64,000 nt of DNA from an uncultured Bacteroidales bacterium (GTDB taxonomy: Bacteria > Bacteroidota > Bacteroidia > Bacteroidales > UBA11471). The stretch spans positions 43,546-107,545 of the forward strand of contig CANQAM010000005.1 in assembly GCA_947589325.1 (NCBI GenBank), written 5' to 3'. Within the stretch, counting starts at the first letter, position 1. Each line of letters starts with the position of its first letter. This document shows positions 9,930 through 19,247 of the stretch, in pieces. The translations under genes and the position numbers were made by a program. A model generated the notes under the pieces. That model saw only the letters and a list, made by a program, of their open reading frames with translations. It was not told where the DNA came from and did not search any database.

Positions 9930-11671
9930 TGAAACGATATATTCCCATACTGCTTTTCCTTGCCGTATATGCTGCGGCAGACGCCCAGCAGAAAAACGAC
10001 GACCCGCTGCGGCGCGAAGTCGTTATCGAAAAAGAGTTCACCCCGATTGTGCGCGATGCGTCGAAAATCAACTCCATACCTGAATTGGAAGTTTCGGCTT
10101 CGACACACCCCGACACCCGATACGCCGATTGGAACACCCCTTATAACACCGGCAACGTGCTTACCCCGCTTTCGGCGGGCGACAACGGTGCCAAAGCACC
10201 GGACAGGCAGCACGGATATGCCCGCTTCGTCATCGGCAACTACCTGAACATAAACGCCAACGCCGGCGTGCGCATCGTCAATGCCCCGAAAGACCGGCTG
10301 CTGTTGTGGTACGGACACAACTCCTGCAACGCACATCTTTCTTTCCTCGAAAAAGAAAGAAAAACACAACAGCGACGCAACGACAACAAACTGCGCCTGA
10401 AATACACGCACGATTTCACGAAGGGTCGCTGGAATTTCGACGCCGACTACCGCTACAATACCTTTAACTACTATGGTCTGCCGCTGAACGATATTCCTTC
10501 GACGGCATCGGGAAGCAACCAGCAGACCGTACAGCAATACGGATTTACGACCTCTTTTCACTCGGTACCGAACCAAACATTCAACTACGCCATCGAAGCC
10601 GCCTACCACGGTTACAACAACGATTTGGGTCTGTATTACGGCGAGCGCGGCGGCATCGAAAATCATGTATATGTAGCGTTCGACGGAAACGCCCCGATAA
10701 ACGACAGCCACAAAGTGGGCATCGCCCTGAGCATGGACAACCTGCACTACAACCGCTGTCAAACACAACCGATTGCCGACGACCCGGCTCTTGAAGGAGA
10801 AAAAAACACCCACACGATTATCGGCTTGGAGCCCTACTTCGCCATCGAAAAAGAGGAGCTCCGATTCAAAGCCGGAGTATCGATAGACTTTTCGTTCAAT
10901 TACGGCACCATATTCCGCATCGCACCCGATGTGAAATTCGAGTGGCGTTTCGACAAAGCCGGCGTACTCTACACCGAACTCACCGGCGGAAAAAGCCTCA
11001 ACACATGGAGCCGCATGAGTGCGCTGACGGAGTATATCGACCCGACAACCATACTGCCCGACACCTATACCCCCGCCGACTTCACGCTCGGATTCCGCTC
11101 CTCCGTCCTCAAAAAATTCCATTTTGCTCTTTACGGTGGTATAAAATATTGTGTCGATGCCCTTTTCGACTGCCGCATGGAACACCTCGAAGTTTCCGCA
11201 GCCGCTACAATGGCAACCCGCAGCGTCGTCGGGTTCTATTCCGACGATGCTTACGCATGGAAAGTAGGCGCCGAAATGCAATACACCCTGCTGGACATTC
11301 TCACCGCCCGTCTGGCATGGGAGCACAACGAATGGCGCAGCGACGGAGCGCGAATACGCTTTTCGCAGCCGCGCGACGAATGGAACGCCGATGTCATCGT
11401 TACCCCTATAAAACCGCTCGACATAAAAGCCGGTTTCTACTATGCCGGAGGTTTGGGCTACATAAATCAATCGTGGGGAAACATCGTCTACGATGAAGCG
11501 GGCACCCTGCCCAACATCGCCAATCTCGACCTCGGCGCCACGTACCGGCTCAACAAAATGATACATTTTTCGCTGCAATTCAATAATCTGCTTTCGAGAA
11601 AGTACGATTTATTTTATGGACTGCCGGCGCAACGCTTTCATTTTCTGGCAGGTATGGGCATCGTTTTCTAA
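9929..11671 (+). CDS. Outer-membrane beta-barrel protein (TonB-dependent-receptor-like barrel without plug)
   Basis: I start this gene at ATG 9929, which overlaps the TPR stop by one base; the ORF track extends it spuriously back to 9452. The 580-residue product begins with a signal peptide (MKRYIPILLFLAVYAAADAQ), then a conserved-looking segment EVVIEKEFTPIVRDASKINSIP, then many alternating amphipathic strands rich in Tyr and Phe (KLRLKYTHDFTKGRWNFDADYRYNTFNYYG). It ends in FHFLAGMGIVF with a terminal Phe, typical of outer-membrane barrels. The barrel resembles TonB-dependent receptors, but I see no plug domain or TonB box. Its coupled neighbour suggests a TPR-barrel complex. Function unknown. 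Confidence 0.8.
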   Translation: MKRYIPILLFLAVYAAADAQQKNDDPLRREVVIEKEFTPIVRDASKINSIPELEVSASTHPDTRYADWNTPYNTGNVLTPLSAGDNGAKAPDRQHGYARFVIGNYLNINANAGVRIVNAPKDRLLLWYGHNSCNAHLSFLEKERKTQQRRNDNKLRLKYTHDFTKGRWNFDADYRYNTFNYYGLPLNDIPSTASGSNQQTVQQYGFTTSFHSVPNQTFNYAIEAAYHGYNNDLGLYYGERGGIENHVYVAFDGNAPINDSHKVGIALSMDNLHYNRCQTQPIADDPALEGEKNTHTIIGLEPYFAIEKEELRFKAGVSIDFSFNYGTIFRIAPDVKFEWRFDKAGVLYTELTGGKSLNTWSRMSALTEYIDPTTILPDTYTPADFTLGFRSSVLKKFHFALYGGIKYCVDALFDCRMEHLEVSAAATMATRSVVGFYSDDAYAWKVGAEMQYTLLDILTARLAWEHNEWRSDGARIRFSQPRDEWNADVIVTPIKPLDIKAGFYYAGGLGYINQSWGNIVYDEAGTLPNIANLDLGATYRLNKMIHFSLQFNNLLSRKYDLFYGLPAQRFHFLAGMGIVF

Positions 11672-11733
11672 CCGTTTCACGACAAAAAAATTTTTTAACG
11701 GTTAAATATCGGATTTTCAAACGCATTTTTTTC

Positions 11734-11741
11734 TACTTTTG
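11734..11741 (+). promoter_or_regulatory. -7 promoter element of topA
   Basis: TACTTTTG lies 29 bases before the topA ATG and fits TAnnTTTG. Confidence 0.65.
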
Positions 11742-11770
11742 CAGGCGGAAAATTAAATTCGCGAGAGAAG

Positions 11771-14110
11771 ATGTCGAAAAATTTAGTCATAGTAGAGTCC
11801 CCTGCGAAAGCAAGAACCATAGAAAAATTCTTAGGGAGCGATTATAAAGTTTTGTCGAGTTACGGTCATATCCGCGACCTGAAAAAAAGAGATTTCAGTA
11901 TCGACATAAACCACAACTTCACCCCGCTGTACGAAGTGCCCGAAGACAAGTTGAAAATCGTCGATACCCTGAGAAAAGAAGCGGATAAAGCCGACGTCGT
12001 ATGGCTCGCGTCCGATGAAGACCGCGAAGGAGAAGCCATAGCATGGCACCTGTACGAGGTGCTGCACCTGACGCCCGAAAAGACCCGCCGCATCGTCTTC
12101 CACGAAATTACGAAGACAGCGATACTCCACGCCATCGAAAATCCGCGCGACATCGACCTCGACCGCGTAAACGCCCAACAGGCTCGACGCATTCTCGACC
12201 GCATCGTCGGGTTCGAATTGTCGCCCGTCCTTTGGAAGAAAGTGAAACCCGCGCTCTCCGCCGGCCGCGTGCAATCGGTCGCCGTGCGCCTCATCGTCGA
12301 GCGGGAGCGGGAAATCGAACAGTTCCGCAGCGAAGCCTCCTACCGTGTCGTCGCCACCTTTATCATACCCACCGACGGCGGCGCCGTAGAAATGAAAGCC
12401 GAGCTCAACAACCGACTCAAAACCAAAGAAGAGGCGCTCGCCCTGCTCGACGCCTGCAAAGATGCGACATTCACGATAGAAGACATACAGGTGAAGCCCG
12501 GCCGCAAATCGCCCGCGCCGCCTTTCACCACCTCCACCCTGCAACAGGAGGCATCGCGCAAACTCGGACTCTCCGTAGCGCAAACCATGATTATCGCGCA
12601 GCGGCTGTACGAATCGGGATTCATCACCTACATGCGTACCGACTCCGTCAATCTCTCGTCCCTCGCCTTGAATACCTCCAAGACGGAAATTCTGGCAAAC
12701 TGGGGAGAGGCATATCTCAAAACGCGCAACTACCAGACGAAAACCAAAGGGGCGCAGGAAGCTCACGAGGCGATACGTCCGACCTATATCAACCACCACG
12801 ACATCGAGGCGCCCGCATCGGAAAAGAGACTCTACGACCTCGTGTGGAAACGCACCATCGCCTCGCAGATGAGCGATGCCGAGATAGAAAAGACAACCGC
12901 CACGATCGGCATATCGGGACGACCCGAAAAATTCGTCGCCACCGGCGAAGTGGTGAAATTCGACGGATTCCTGCACGTCTATTACGAATCGAGCGACGAC
13001 GATGCCGAAAACGGCGAAAACAACGGAAAAATGCTGCCCCCGCTCAAAACGGGCGCCAAACTCATAACGAGCGAAATAGAGGCAACCGAGCGTTTCTCGC
13101 AGCGCCCGCCGCGCTATACGGAGGCTTCGCTCGTGCACAAGCTCGAAGAGCTGGGCATCGGACGCCCCTCGACCTATGCACCGACCATCTCCACCATACA
13201 GCAGCGCAACTATGTAGAGCGCGGCGACCGTCCGGGCACGGAACGCACCTACAACACGCTGCTGCTGAAAAAAGGGAAAATCACCGACAAAAACAAAACC
13301 GAAACCGTCGGCGCGGAAAAGAGCAAACTGCTGCCCACCGACATCGGCATTGTCGTAAACGACTTTCTGACCGAACACTTCCCCGACATTCTCAACTATA
13401 ATTTCACCGCGCAAATCGAAGAAGAATTCGATAAAGTGGCAGAAGGCAAACTCGTGTGGAACAATACGCTGCACGAATTTTACAAACTTTTCCACCCCGC
13501 TGTCGAAGACGCTACATCACAGCGCCTCGACCATCGGGTGGGAGAGCGCATCATCGGCACCGACCCCAAGAGCGGTCGTCCCGTGTCGGTAAAAATAGGG
13601 CGCTTCGGTCCGCTGGTGCAAATCGGCTCGCCCGAAGACAAGGAAAAACCGCTTTTCTCCTCGTTGCAGAAAGGACAGTCCATCAATACCATTACGCTTG
13701 AAGAGGCATTGAAACTCTTTGAACTGCCCCGCACATTAGGCGAACTCGACGGCGATACCGTAACGGTTTCGACCGGACGGTTCGGTCCGTACATACGCCA
13801 CAACAACAAATACATCTCCCTGCCCAAAGAGTACGAACCGCAAACCGTAACATACGAAGAGGCCGTGGAAGTAATCCGGAAAAAACAAGCGGAAGAAAAA
13901 CAGCTCCTTATCAAAAGTTTCGACGACGGCAGCGGCATCGAAATTCTGAACGGACGATTCGGTCCGTACATCTCCTGCAACGGCAAAAATTACAAAATCC
14001 CGAAAAGCGCCTCTCCCGAGAATCTGACGAGCGAGGAGTGCCGGAAAATCATCGAAAACGAAACGATGCCCAAGCCGGCGCGCCGCCGTCGTTTCCCGAG
14101 AAAAAAATAA
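11771..14110 (+). CDS. topA: DNA topoisomerase I (type IA)
   Basis: TopA relaxes negative supercoils by passing a strand through a transient 5'-phosphotyrosine break. The Toprim domain opens the protein (VIVESPAKARTIEKFLG) with the acidic metal motif SDEDREGEAIAWH near residues 81-93. The catalytic tyrosine lies in SGFITYMRTDSVNLS near 285. The C-terminus carries three GRFGP repeats (IGRFGPLVQIG, TGRFGPYIRHN, NGRFGPYISCN), typical of topoisomerase C-terminal repeat domains, and ends in a basic tail RRRRFPRKK. I see no four-cysteine zinc finger. At 779 residues it has normal length. It has its own promoter and converges on the epimerase gene across a shared terminator. Confidence 0.96.
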   Translation: MSKNLVIVESPAKARTIEKFLGSDYKVLSSYGHIRDLKKRDFSIDINHNFTPLYEVPEDKLKIVDTLRKEADKADVVWLASDEDREGEAIAWHLYEVLHLTPEKTRRIVFHEITKTAILHAIENPRDIDLDRVNAQQARRILDRIVGFELSPVLWKKVKPALSAGRVQSVAVRLIVEREREIEQFRSEASYRVVATFIIPTDGGAVEMKAELNNRLKTKEEALALLDACKDATFTIEDIQVKPGRKSPAPPFTTSTLQQEASRKLGLSVAQTMIIAQRLYESGFITYMRTDSVNLSSLALNTSKTEILANWGEAYLKTRNYQTKTKGAQEAHEAIRPTYINHHDIEAPASEKRLYDLVWKRTIASQMSDAEIEKTTATIGISGRPEKFVATGEVVKFDGFLHVYYESSDDDAENGENNGKMLPPLKTGAKLITSEIEATERFSQRPPRYTEASLVHKLEELGIGRPSTYAPTISTIQQRNYVERGDRPGTERTYNTLLLKKGKITDKNKTETVGAEKSKLLPTDIGIVVNDFLTEHFPDILNYNFTAQIEEEFDKVAEGKLVWNNTLHEFYKLFHPAVEDATSQRLDHRVGERIIGTDPKSGRPVSVKIGRFGPLVQIGSPEDKEKPLFSSLQKGQSINTITLEEALKLFELPRTLGELDGDTVTVSTGRFGPYIRHNNKYISLPKEYEPQTVTYEEAVEVIRKKQAEEKQLLIKSFDDGSGIEILNGRFGPYISCNGKNYKIPKSASPENLTSEECRKIIENETMPKPARRRRFPRKK

Positions 14111-14143
14111 AAAAGAGGAGTTTGTTCTCCTCTTTTTTATTTG
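14105..14143. terminator. Bidirectional terminator between topA and the epimerase gene
   Basis: AAAAGAGGAG (14111-14120) pairs with CTCCTCTTTT (14127-14136) around TTTGTT. A-runs on the left and T-runs on the right serve both converging genes. Confidence 0.88.
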
Positions 14144-14145
14144 TA

Positions 14146-15156
14146 TTACAGCCACTTTTCCTTTTGGTACCACGCGACGGTTTCGGCAACGCCGCGTTCG
14201 AGCGGGTAATCGGGCACGAAGCCCAGTTCGGTCTGCGCCGCCGTCGTGTCGCAAATCCAGTTGCGTTGTTTCATGATGCGATACTTGTCGCGGTTGAGCG
14301 TACTCGTGCCGCCCGTCAGCGCCGCCGTTTTCTCGGCGATATACGAAACGACCCACAAAATGAACAGCGGCACGCGCACCGGCAGCACGAAGCGTTTGTG
14401 CAGCGCGCGGGCGGCATAGCGGCGGAACTGCGTGGAACGGTATGCCCCGCCGTCGGAGAGGAAATAGCCCCGCCGTTTCACCCCCTTGTCGATAGCGAGA
14501 AAAATGGCTTTCACCAAATCTTTCACATAGATGAACGTGATGAGCTGCTTGCGGTAGCCGACCGAAAAGTCGAAGCCCGCTTTAATCGTTTTCACCATCA
14601 GAAAATAATCTTTTTCGCGCGGACCATAGACGCCGGTGGGGCGCATGAACACATACGGGAAATCGGGCATTGCTTCCAAAGCCCGCTCGGCAAGGAGTTT
14701 GCTTTTCCCGTAAAAGGTGTTGGGACGCGGCTCGTCGTCGGGTCGTATGGGAGTGAAGGTGCGTTCGTCGCCCACGCCCCACGCGCTAAGGCTGCTCATC
14801 ATGATAAATTGGTCGGGCACGCAGCCGACCTCCGTAAGCGCGGCGGCGAAATTGGAAACGAATGTGCAGTTGATGCGTTCGAAATCGGCATTGTTTCTGC
14901 ATTTCGTCGCACCGAGATTGTGTACGATGTAATCCCACCGGCCCACCTCGGCAAGCTGCCGGAGCAGCTGTTTTTTGAGCGTTTCTCTGTCGCCGAAACA
15001 GAGGTCGATGAAATGAATGTTCTCGTCTTGGAGGTATTCGCGACTCGTCGTGGCGCGCACGCCCGCCCACGTTTCATAGCCCCGCCGCAGGGCTTCTTCT
15101 ACGATGAAACCGCCGATGAAACCGCCGGCGCCCGTTATCAATATCCGTTTTTGCAT
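14146..15156 (-). CDS. NAD-dependent epimerase/dehydratase (extended SDR)
   Basis: The 336-residue enzyme has the Rossmann motif ITGAGGFIGGFI at residues 6-17, the SDR serine region MMSSLSAWG, and the catalytic YGKSK pair (YxxxK). These mark extended short-chain dehydrogenases of the UDP-sugar epimerase/dehydratase type. The C-terminal substrate-binding half (TFYGKSKLLAERAL, FMRPTGVYGPRE) is intact. The substrate cannot be assigned; relatives act on nucleotide sugars or related carbonyls. A TATCTTTG promoter with TTG at 20-base spacing lies just upstream, so it is probably monocistronic. Confidence 0.88.
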   Translation of the reverse strand: MQKRILITGAGGFIGGFIVEEALRRGYETWAGVRATTSREYLQDENIHFIDLCFGDRETLKKQLLRQLAEVGRWDYIVHNLGATKCRNNADFERINCTFVSNFAAALTEVGCVPDQFIMMSSLSAWGVGDERTFTPIRPDDEPRPNTFYGKSKLLAERALEAMPDFPYVFMRPTGVYGPREKDYFLMVKTIKAGFDFSVGYRKQLITFIYVKDLVKAIFLAIDKGVKRRGYFLSDGGAYRSTQFRRYAARALHKRFVLPVRVPLFILWVVSYIAEKTAALTGGTSTLNRDKYRIMKQRNWICDTTAAQTELGFVPDYPLERGVAETVAWYQKEKWL

Positions 15157-15175
15157 ATCCGTATGATTCTCTTTT

Positions 15176-15206
15176 CAAAGATACGAAGGTTTGTCCAACT
15201 TTACAA
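15176..15206 (-). promoter_or_regulatory. Promoter of the epimerase gene
   Basis: TTG (15206-15204), a 20-base spacer and TATCTTTG (15183-15176) on the minus strand match the -33/-7 pattern seen at the tRNA genes. Confidence 0.75.
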
Positions 15207-15298
15207 TCGAAGAGGCTTATTTTCGATTTTTCGTACTTCATGCCCCTTTATACGGTGATAATTACCAACTTTTAATTCTCTATATGGAATATCTTTCT

Positions 15299-15306
15299 TA
15301 TCTTTG
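15299..15306 (+). promoter_or_regulatory. -7 promoter element of the DUF2723 gene
   Basis: TATCTTTG fits TAnnTTTG. Transcription would start near 15311, past the ORF-track start at 15304, which supports ATG 15346 as the true start. Confidence 0.7.
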
Positions 15307-15345
15307 CCGAGATATTGTGAATCTCACTATTCGATAATTGCAATT

Positions 15346-18300
15346 ATGAAACAATACAAATTGTTGAACAACCTACTGGGTTGGGTCGTCTTTGTCATTG
15401 CTGCGGTAACTTATATTCTCACGCTCGAACCGACAGCGAGCTTTTGGGACTGCGGCGAATTTATTTCTTCGGCATACAAATTTGAAGTGGGACACCCGCC
15501 GGGAAACCCCGTTTTCATGCTGACGGGGCGCTTCTTTGCCAACTTTGCCTCCGACCCCTCGCACGTGGCTTATATGATAAACCTCATGTCGGCACTGCTG
15601 AGTGCGGGTACCATACTGTTCCTTTTCTGGACGATAACGCGGCTTGCGCGCAAAATCATCGTGAAAGCCGGCGAGGAAATATCGCTCGCGCAAACGATAA
15701 CGGTGCTTGCCTGCGGCGCGGTAGGCGCTTTGGCTTACACGTGGAGCGACACGTTCTGGTTTTCCGCCGTCGAAGGTGAGGTATATGCCTACTCCTCTTT
15801 CTGCACGGCGCTGGTGTTCTGGCTCATTCTCAAATGGGAAGATGTAGCCGACGAACCGCACTCCGACCGCTACATCGTGCTTATCGCCTATATCATAGGC
15901 ATCTCCATTGCCGTACACCTGCTCAACCTGCTGACGATACCGGCATTGGTGCTTGTCTACTATTTCCGCAAATTCAACAACCCGACGGTAAAAGGCTCTA
16001 TCGTGGCGCTGCTGCTCTCTTTCGCAGGCATCGTATTCCTTCTCTACGGTCTCGTGCCGGGATTCGTGAAAGTTGCCGGTTGGGCGGAACTGTTGTGCGT
16101 AAACGGGTTGGGAATGCCGTTCAATACGGGTGTGGTACTCTACTTCATACTCGTCATTGCCTGCATCGTATGGGGATTGTATGAAACCTATCGGAATCAA
16201 AACGAAACCCGCCTGCGCCTGTCGTTCCTCATAAGCGTGATACTGGTGGGTCTGCCTTTCATCAGCAGCAAAATATGGGTAGGTATCCTTATCTCGACAG
16301 CATTGGCTATTTATCTGTTTTACAATAAAAAACTGTCGGTGCGCCTGCTCAATATGGTGTTGGTGTCGATATTGGTCATCTTTATCGGATACTCCTCCTA
16401 CGCCATTATCGTGATACGTTCGTCCGCCAACACGCCGATGGACCAAAATTCGCCGGAAGACGTTTTTGCATTGGGCAGCTACCTCAACCGCGAACAATAC
16501 GGCGATAGACCGCTGCTGTACGGACAAACTTTCGTAGCCGAAATATCGAGAGACGACAACGGCGTGCCACGCTCGGTGGAAGGTGCGGCTATCTGGGCGA
16601 AAAAAATCAAGACATCGCCCAACGAACCCGACCGGTACGAAATCATCGACCACAAACAAAATTATATCTATATACCCGAACTTTGTACGTTTTTCCCGCG
16701 TATGTACTCTTCCGAAGGCAACCACGTACAGGCTTACAAAGAATGGTCGGGTTACAAGGGAAAACAGGTAAGAGTGAACGGGCGGCTCTATCGCAAACCC
16801 ACATTCGGCGAGAACTTAAAATTTTTCTTCGACTATCAGGTCAATTTCATGTACTGGCGCTACTTCATGTGGAATTTCGTCGGGCGCCAGAACGACATAC
16901 AGGGTAACGGCGACGTCGCTTACGGAAACTGGATTACCGGCTTCGACTTCATCGATAACCAACTGGTCGGCGACCAATCGCTGTTGCCTACGGAACTGAA
17001 AGAAAACAAGGGGCATAACGTCTTCTACATGCTGCCCCTGTTGTTAGGTATCTTGGGATTGCTGCTCCAACTCTACTCGGGCAAAAAAGGCATCGAGAGT
17101 TTCTGGGTGGTCTTTTTCTTTTTCTTCATGACGGGACTGGCCATTGTGATTTACCTCAATCAAACGCCTTACCAGCCGCGTGAACGGGACTATGCGTATG
17201 CCGGTTCGTTCTATGCCTTCTCCATTTGGATAGGTCTCGGAACGGCAGCCATATACAAATTTCTGAACAGACAGATAAATCCCGTCGTTTCAGCTTCCAT
17301 CGCCGCCGTCGTATCGCTCGTCGTTCCCTTGCAAATGGTAGGGCAGACGTGGGACGACCACGACCGTTCGGGACGTTACACCTGCCGCGATTTCGGAAAA
17401 AACTATCTCTCGTCTGTCGATGAAAACGGCATCATATTCACAAACGGCGACAACGATACCTTCCCCTTGTGGTATGCTCAGGAAACCGAAGGCTACCGCA
17501 CCGACGTGCGCGTATGCAACCTCTCTTACCTGCAAACCGACTGGTACGTGAACCAGATGAAGTCGCAGGCTTACGAATCGGCTCCGTTGCCCATATCCAT
17601 GAAAGAGTCGCAATACGGAAATAAAAAACGCGAATATGCCTACGTCTTCGACAGAGTGAATTACCCTGTTTCTGTAAGGGCTGCCATGAACTATTTTCTG
17701 TCCGACAACGAAAATACCAAGAGAGTGCCCGGATATGGAAACATCAATCACCTGCCTACGGGAAATCTCTATATAAACATAGACAAAGATGCCGCAGCTG
17801 CATCGGGTATCGTTCCGGAAGATTATAAAAACGACATCGTCGATACGATGAATCTTTCTATATCGAAAAATATTCTTCTGCTGAACGATCTTTCCGTACT
17901 CGATATACTTGCCACCAATGCAGAGGAGGGTTGGAAACGTCCCATTTACTTCGCTACTACGGTAGATCCCAATATGTTTGTAGAAACAGACAAATACTTC
18001 ATGCGCACCGGTATGGCTTATAAAATCGTTCCTGTAAATTTTGGCAATAAAAGAAACGATTATGCCATAGATACGGATAAGATGTATGACAACGTCATGA
18101 ACAAATTTGTATGGGGAGGAATAGACACTGTACCCGATATTTATTTGGACGAAACCATACGGCGCATGTGCTACTCCTACCGCATCATGTTTACGGATTT
18201 AATAACCCGACTGCTGGAAGAACACAAAATAGAAAAGGCTGCAAAAGCTCTCGACTATTGCATGGAAAAAATACCGGAAACAGCCGTACGACACAACTAT

Positions 18301-18588
18301 ATTTCTCTGCAATTGGCTTTGGATTACTATAATGTAAATCAACCGGAAAAAGGTAAAGAGCTGATAAGAAAGATAGCGGACAATGCTCTTGAATACGTAA
18401 CATGGATAAATTCTCTCGATAACGATAAAAAACATTCTGTACAAAGAGATTACATCTATAATGAAAGAGTATTGATGGAACAAATCATACCTTCTCTTTA
18501 CAGAGCAGGCGAAGAACAGATGGCTAACGAATATTTGCAGGCTGCTGTTGCTGCAGGTGTGAACGCTAACAAATATTACAAACGATAG
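15346..18588 (+). CDS. DUF2723 (TMEM260-like) multi-pass membrane glycosyltransferase-like protein
   Basis: The 1080-residue protein has an N-terminal half of roughly a dozen membrane segments and a soluble C-terminal half of about 480 residues that is probably extracytoplasmic. The start MKQYKLLNNLLGWVVFVIAAVTYILTLEPTASFWDCGEFISSAYKFEVGHPPG is the hallmark of DUF2723; the acidic pair in WDCGEF sits where GT-C glycosyltransferases keep catalytic acids. The human relative TMEM260 is a protein O-mannosyltransferase, so a role in protein or lipid glycosylation is plausible, but that is inference. A hairpin terminator follows the stop, then a polysaccharide deacetylase gene. Codon use turns more AT-rich toward the 3' end. 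Confidence 0.88.
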   Translation: MKQYKLLNNLLGWVVFVIAAVTYILTLEPTASFWDCGEFISSAYKFEVGHPPGNPVFMLTGRFFANFASDPSHVAYMINLMSALLSAGTILFLFWTITRLARKIIVKAGEEISLAQTITVLACGAVGALAYTWSDTFWFSAVEGEVYAYSSFCTALVFWLILKWEDVADEPHSDRYIVLIAYIIGISIAVHLLNLLTIPALVLVYYFRKFNNPTVKGSIVALLLSFAGIVFLLYGLVPGFVKVAGWAELLCVNGLGMPFNTGVVLYFILVIACIVWGLYETYRNQNETRLRLSFLISVILVGLPFISSKIWVGILISTALAIYLFYNKKLSVRLLNMVLVSILVIFIGYSSYAIIVIRSSANTPMDQNSPEDVFALGSYLNREQYGDRPLLYGQTFVAEISRDDNGVPRSVEGAAIWAKKIKTSPNEPDRYEIIDHKQNYIYIPELCTFFPRMYSSEGNHVQAYKEWSGYKGKQVRVNGRLYRKPTFGENLKFFFDYQVNFMYWRYFMWNFVGRQNDIQGNGDVAYGNWITGFDFIDNQLVGDQSLLPTELKENKGHNVFYMLPLLLGILGLLLQLYSGKKGIESFWVVFFFFFMTGLAIVIYLNQTPYQPRERDYAYAGSFYAFSIWIGLGTAAIYKFLNRQINPVVSASIAAVVSLVVPLQMVGQTWDDHDRSGRYTCRDFGKNYLSSVDENGIIFTNGDNDTFPLWYAQETEGYRTDVRVCNLSYLQTDWYVNQMKSQAYESAPLPISMKESQYGNKKREYAYVFDRVNYPVSVRAAMNYFLSDNENTKRVPGYGNINHLPTGNLYINIDKDAAAASGIVPEDYKNDIVDTMNLSISKNILLLNDLSVLDILATNAEEGWKRPIYFATTVDPNMFVETDKYFMRTGMAYKIVPVNFGNKRNDYAIDTDKMYDNVMNKFVWGGIDTVPDIYLDETIRRMCYSYRIMFTDLITRLLEEHKIEKAAKALDYCMEKIPETAVRHNYISLQLALDYYNVNQPEKGKELIRKIADNALEYVTWINSLDNDKKHSVQRDYIYNERVLMEQIIPSLYRAGEEQMANEYLQAAVAAGVNANKYYKR

Positions 18589-18596
18589 TATCGAGA

Positions 18597-18631
18597 AGAT
18601 AGGTTACTGTTAAGGTAATCTATCTTTTTTT
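18597..18631 (+). terminator. Terminator after the DUF2723 gene, abutting the deacetylase start
   Basis: AGATAGGTTAC (18597-18607) pairs with GTAATCTATCT (18615-18625) with one G-T wobble and a 7-base loop, then runs into seven Ts. The next gene starts only 7 bases after the T-run. Confidence 0.8.
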
Positions 18632-18637
18632 CATATT

Positions 18638-19246
18638 ATGTTTATAGAACGACCGCCCTTTTTTTATCGCATGTTGTATCCCGAAACGATATGGAGACAA
18701 CCATGCAAAGAAAAAACCGTCTATCTTACTTTCGACGACGGTCCTGTGCCGGAAATAACTCCATGGGTACTTAATCTGTTGGATTATTATCAAATAAAAG
18801 CTACCTTTTTTTGTGTAGGAGAAAATGTCGCCCGCAATGAAAGCCTGTATGAAGAAATTTTGAAAAGAGGACATCATACGGGCAATCACACAATGAACCA
18901 TATACAGGGAATAAAATACAGTACACGCAACTACATACGCAATGTAGAAGCGGCCAATCATCTTATAAACAGCGTTTTGTTTCGTCCTCCACACGGGCAT
19001 TTACGATTAGTGCAAGCCAATAAATTAAAGAACAAATATAAAATCATCATGTGGGACGTCGTTACACGCGATTACAGCAAAAAACTCTCGGGAGAAAAAG
19101 TATTCGATAACGTAAAAAAATATACGCGCAACGGTTCCGTCATCGTATTTCACGACTCTCTCAAAGGTGAAAAAAATCTCCGCTATGCCCTTCCCAAATC
19201 CATAGAGTGGCTCAAAAAAGAAAATTACAATTTTGCTCTTCTTTGA
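18638..19246 (+). CDS. Polysaccharide deacetylase (NodB/CE4 fold)
   Basis: The 202-residue protein carries the CE4 motifs in order: TFDDGP near residues 31-36 (catalytic and metal Asp), HTGNHTMNH near 75-83 (metal histidines), RPPHG near 112-116, and VFHDS near 171-175. These enzymes remove N- or O-acetyl groups from peptidoglycan, chitin-like or exopolysaccharide chains. No signal peptide is evident: MFIERPPFFYRMLYP is not hydrophobic enough, so location is uncertain. The start codon follows the DUF2723 terminator by 7 bases, leaving no room for a normal promoter. The gene is AT-rich compared with those to its left and ends one base from the converging nadA stop. Confidence 0.88.
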   Translation: MFIERPPFFYRMLYPETIWRQPCKEKTVYLTFDDGPVPEITPWVLNLLDYYQIKATFFCVGENVARNESLYEEILKRGHHTGNHTMNHIQGIKYSTRNYIRNVEAANHLINSVLFRPPHGHLRLVQANKLKNKYKIIMWDVVTRDYSKKLSGEKVFDNVKKYTRNGSVIVFHDSLKGEKNLRYALPKSIEWLKKENYNFALL

Positions 19247-19247
19247 A

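Noticed and set aside
11669-11704. Terminator after the outer-membrane barrel gene
   Set aside because: TAACCGTT and AACGGTTA could pair, but the 20-base loop is A/T-only and no T-run follows, so it is not a convincing terminator.
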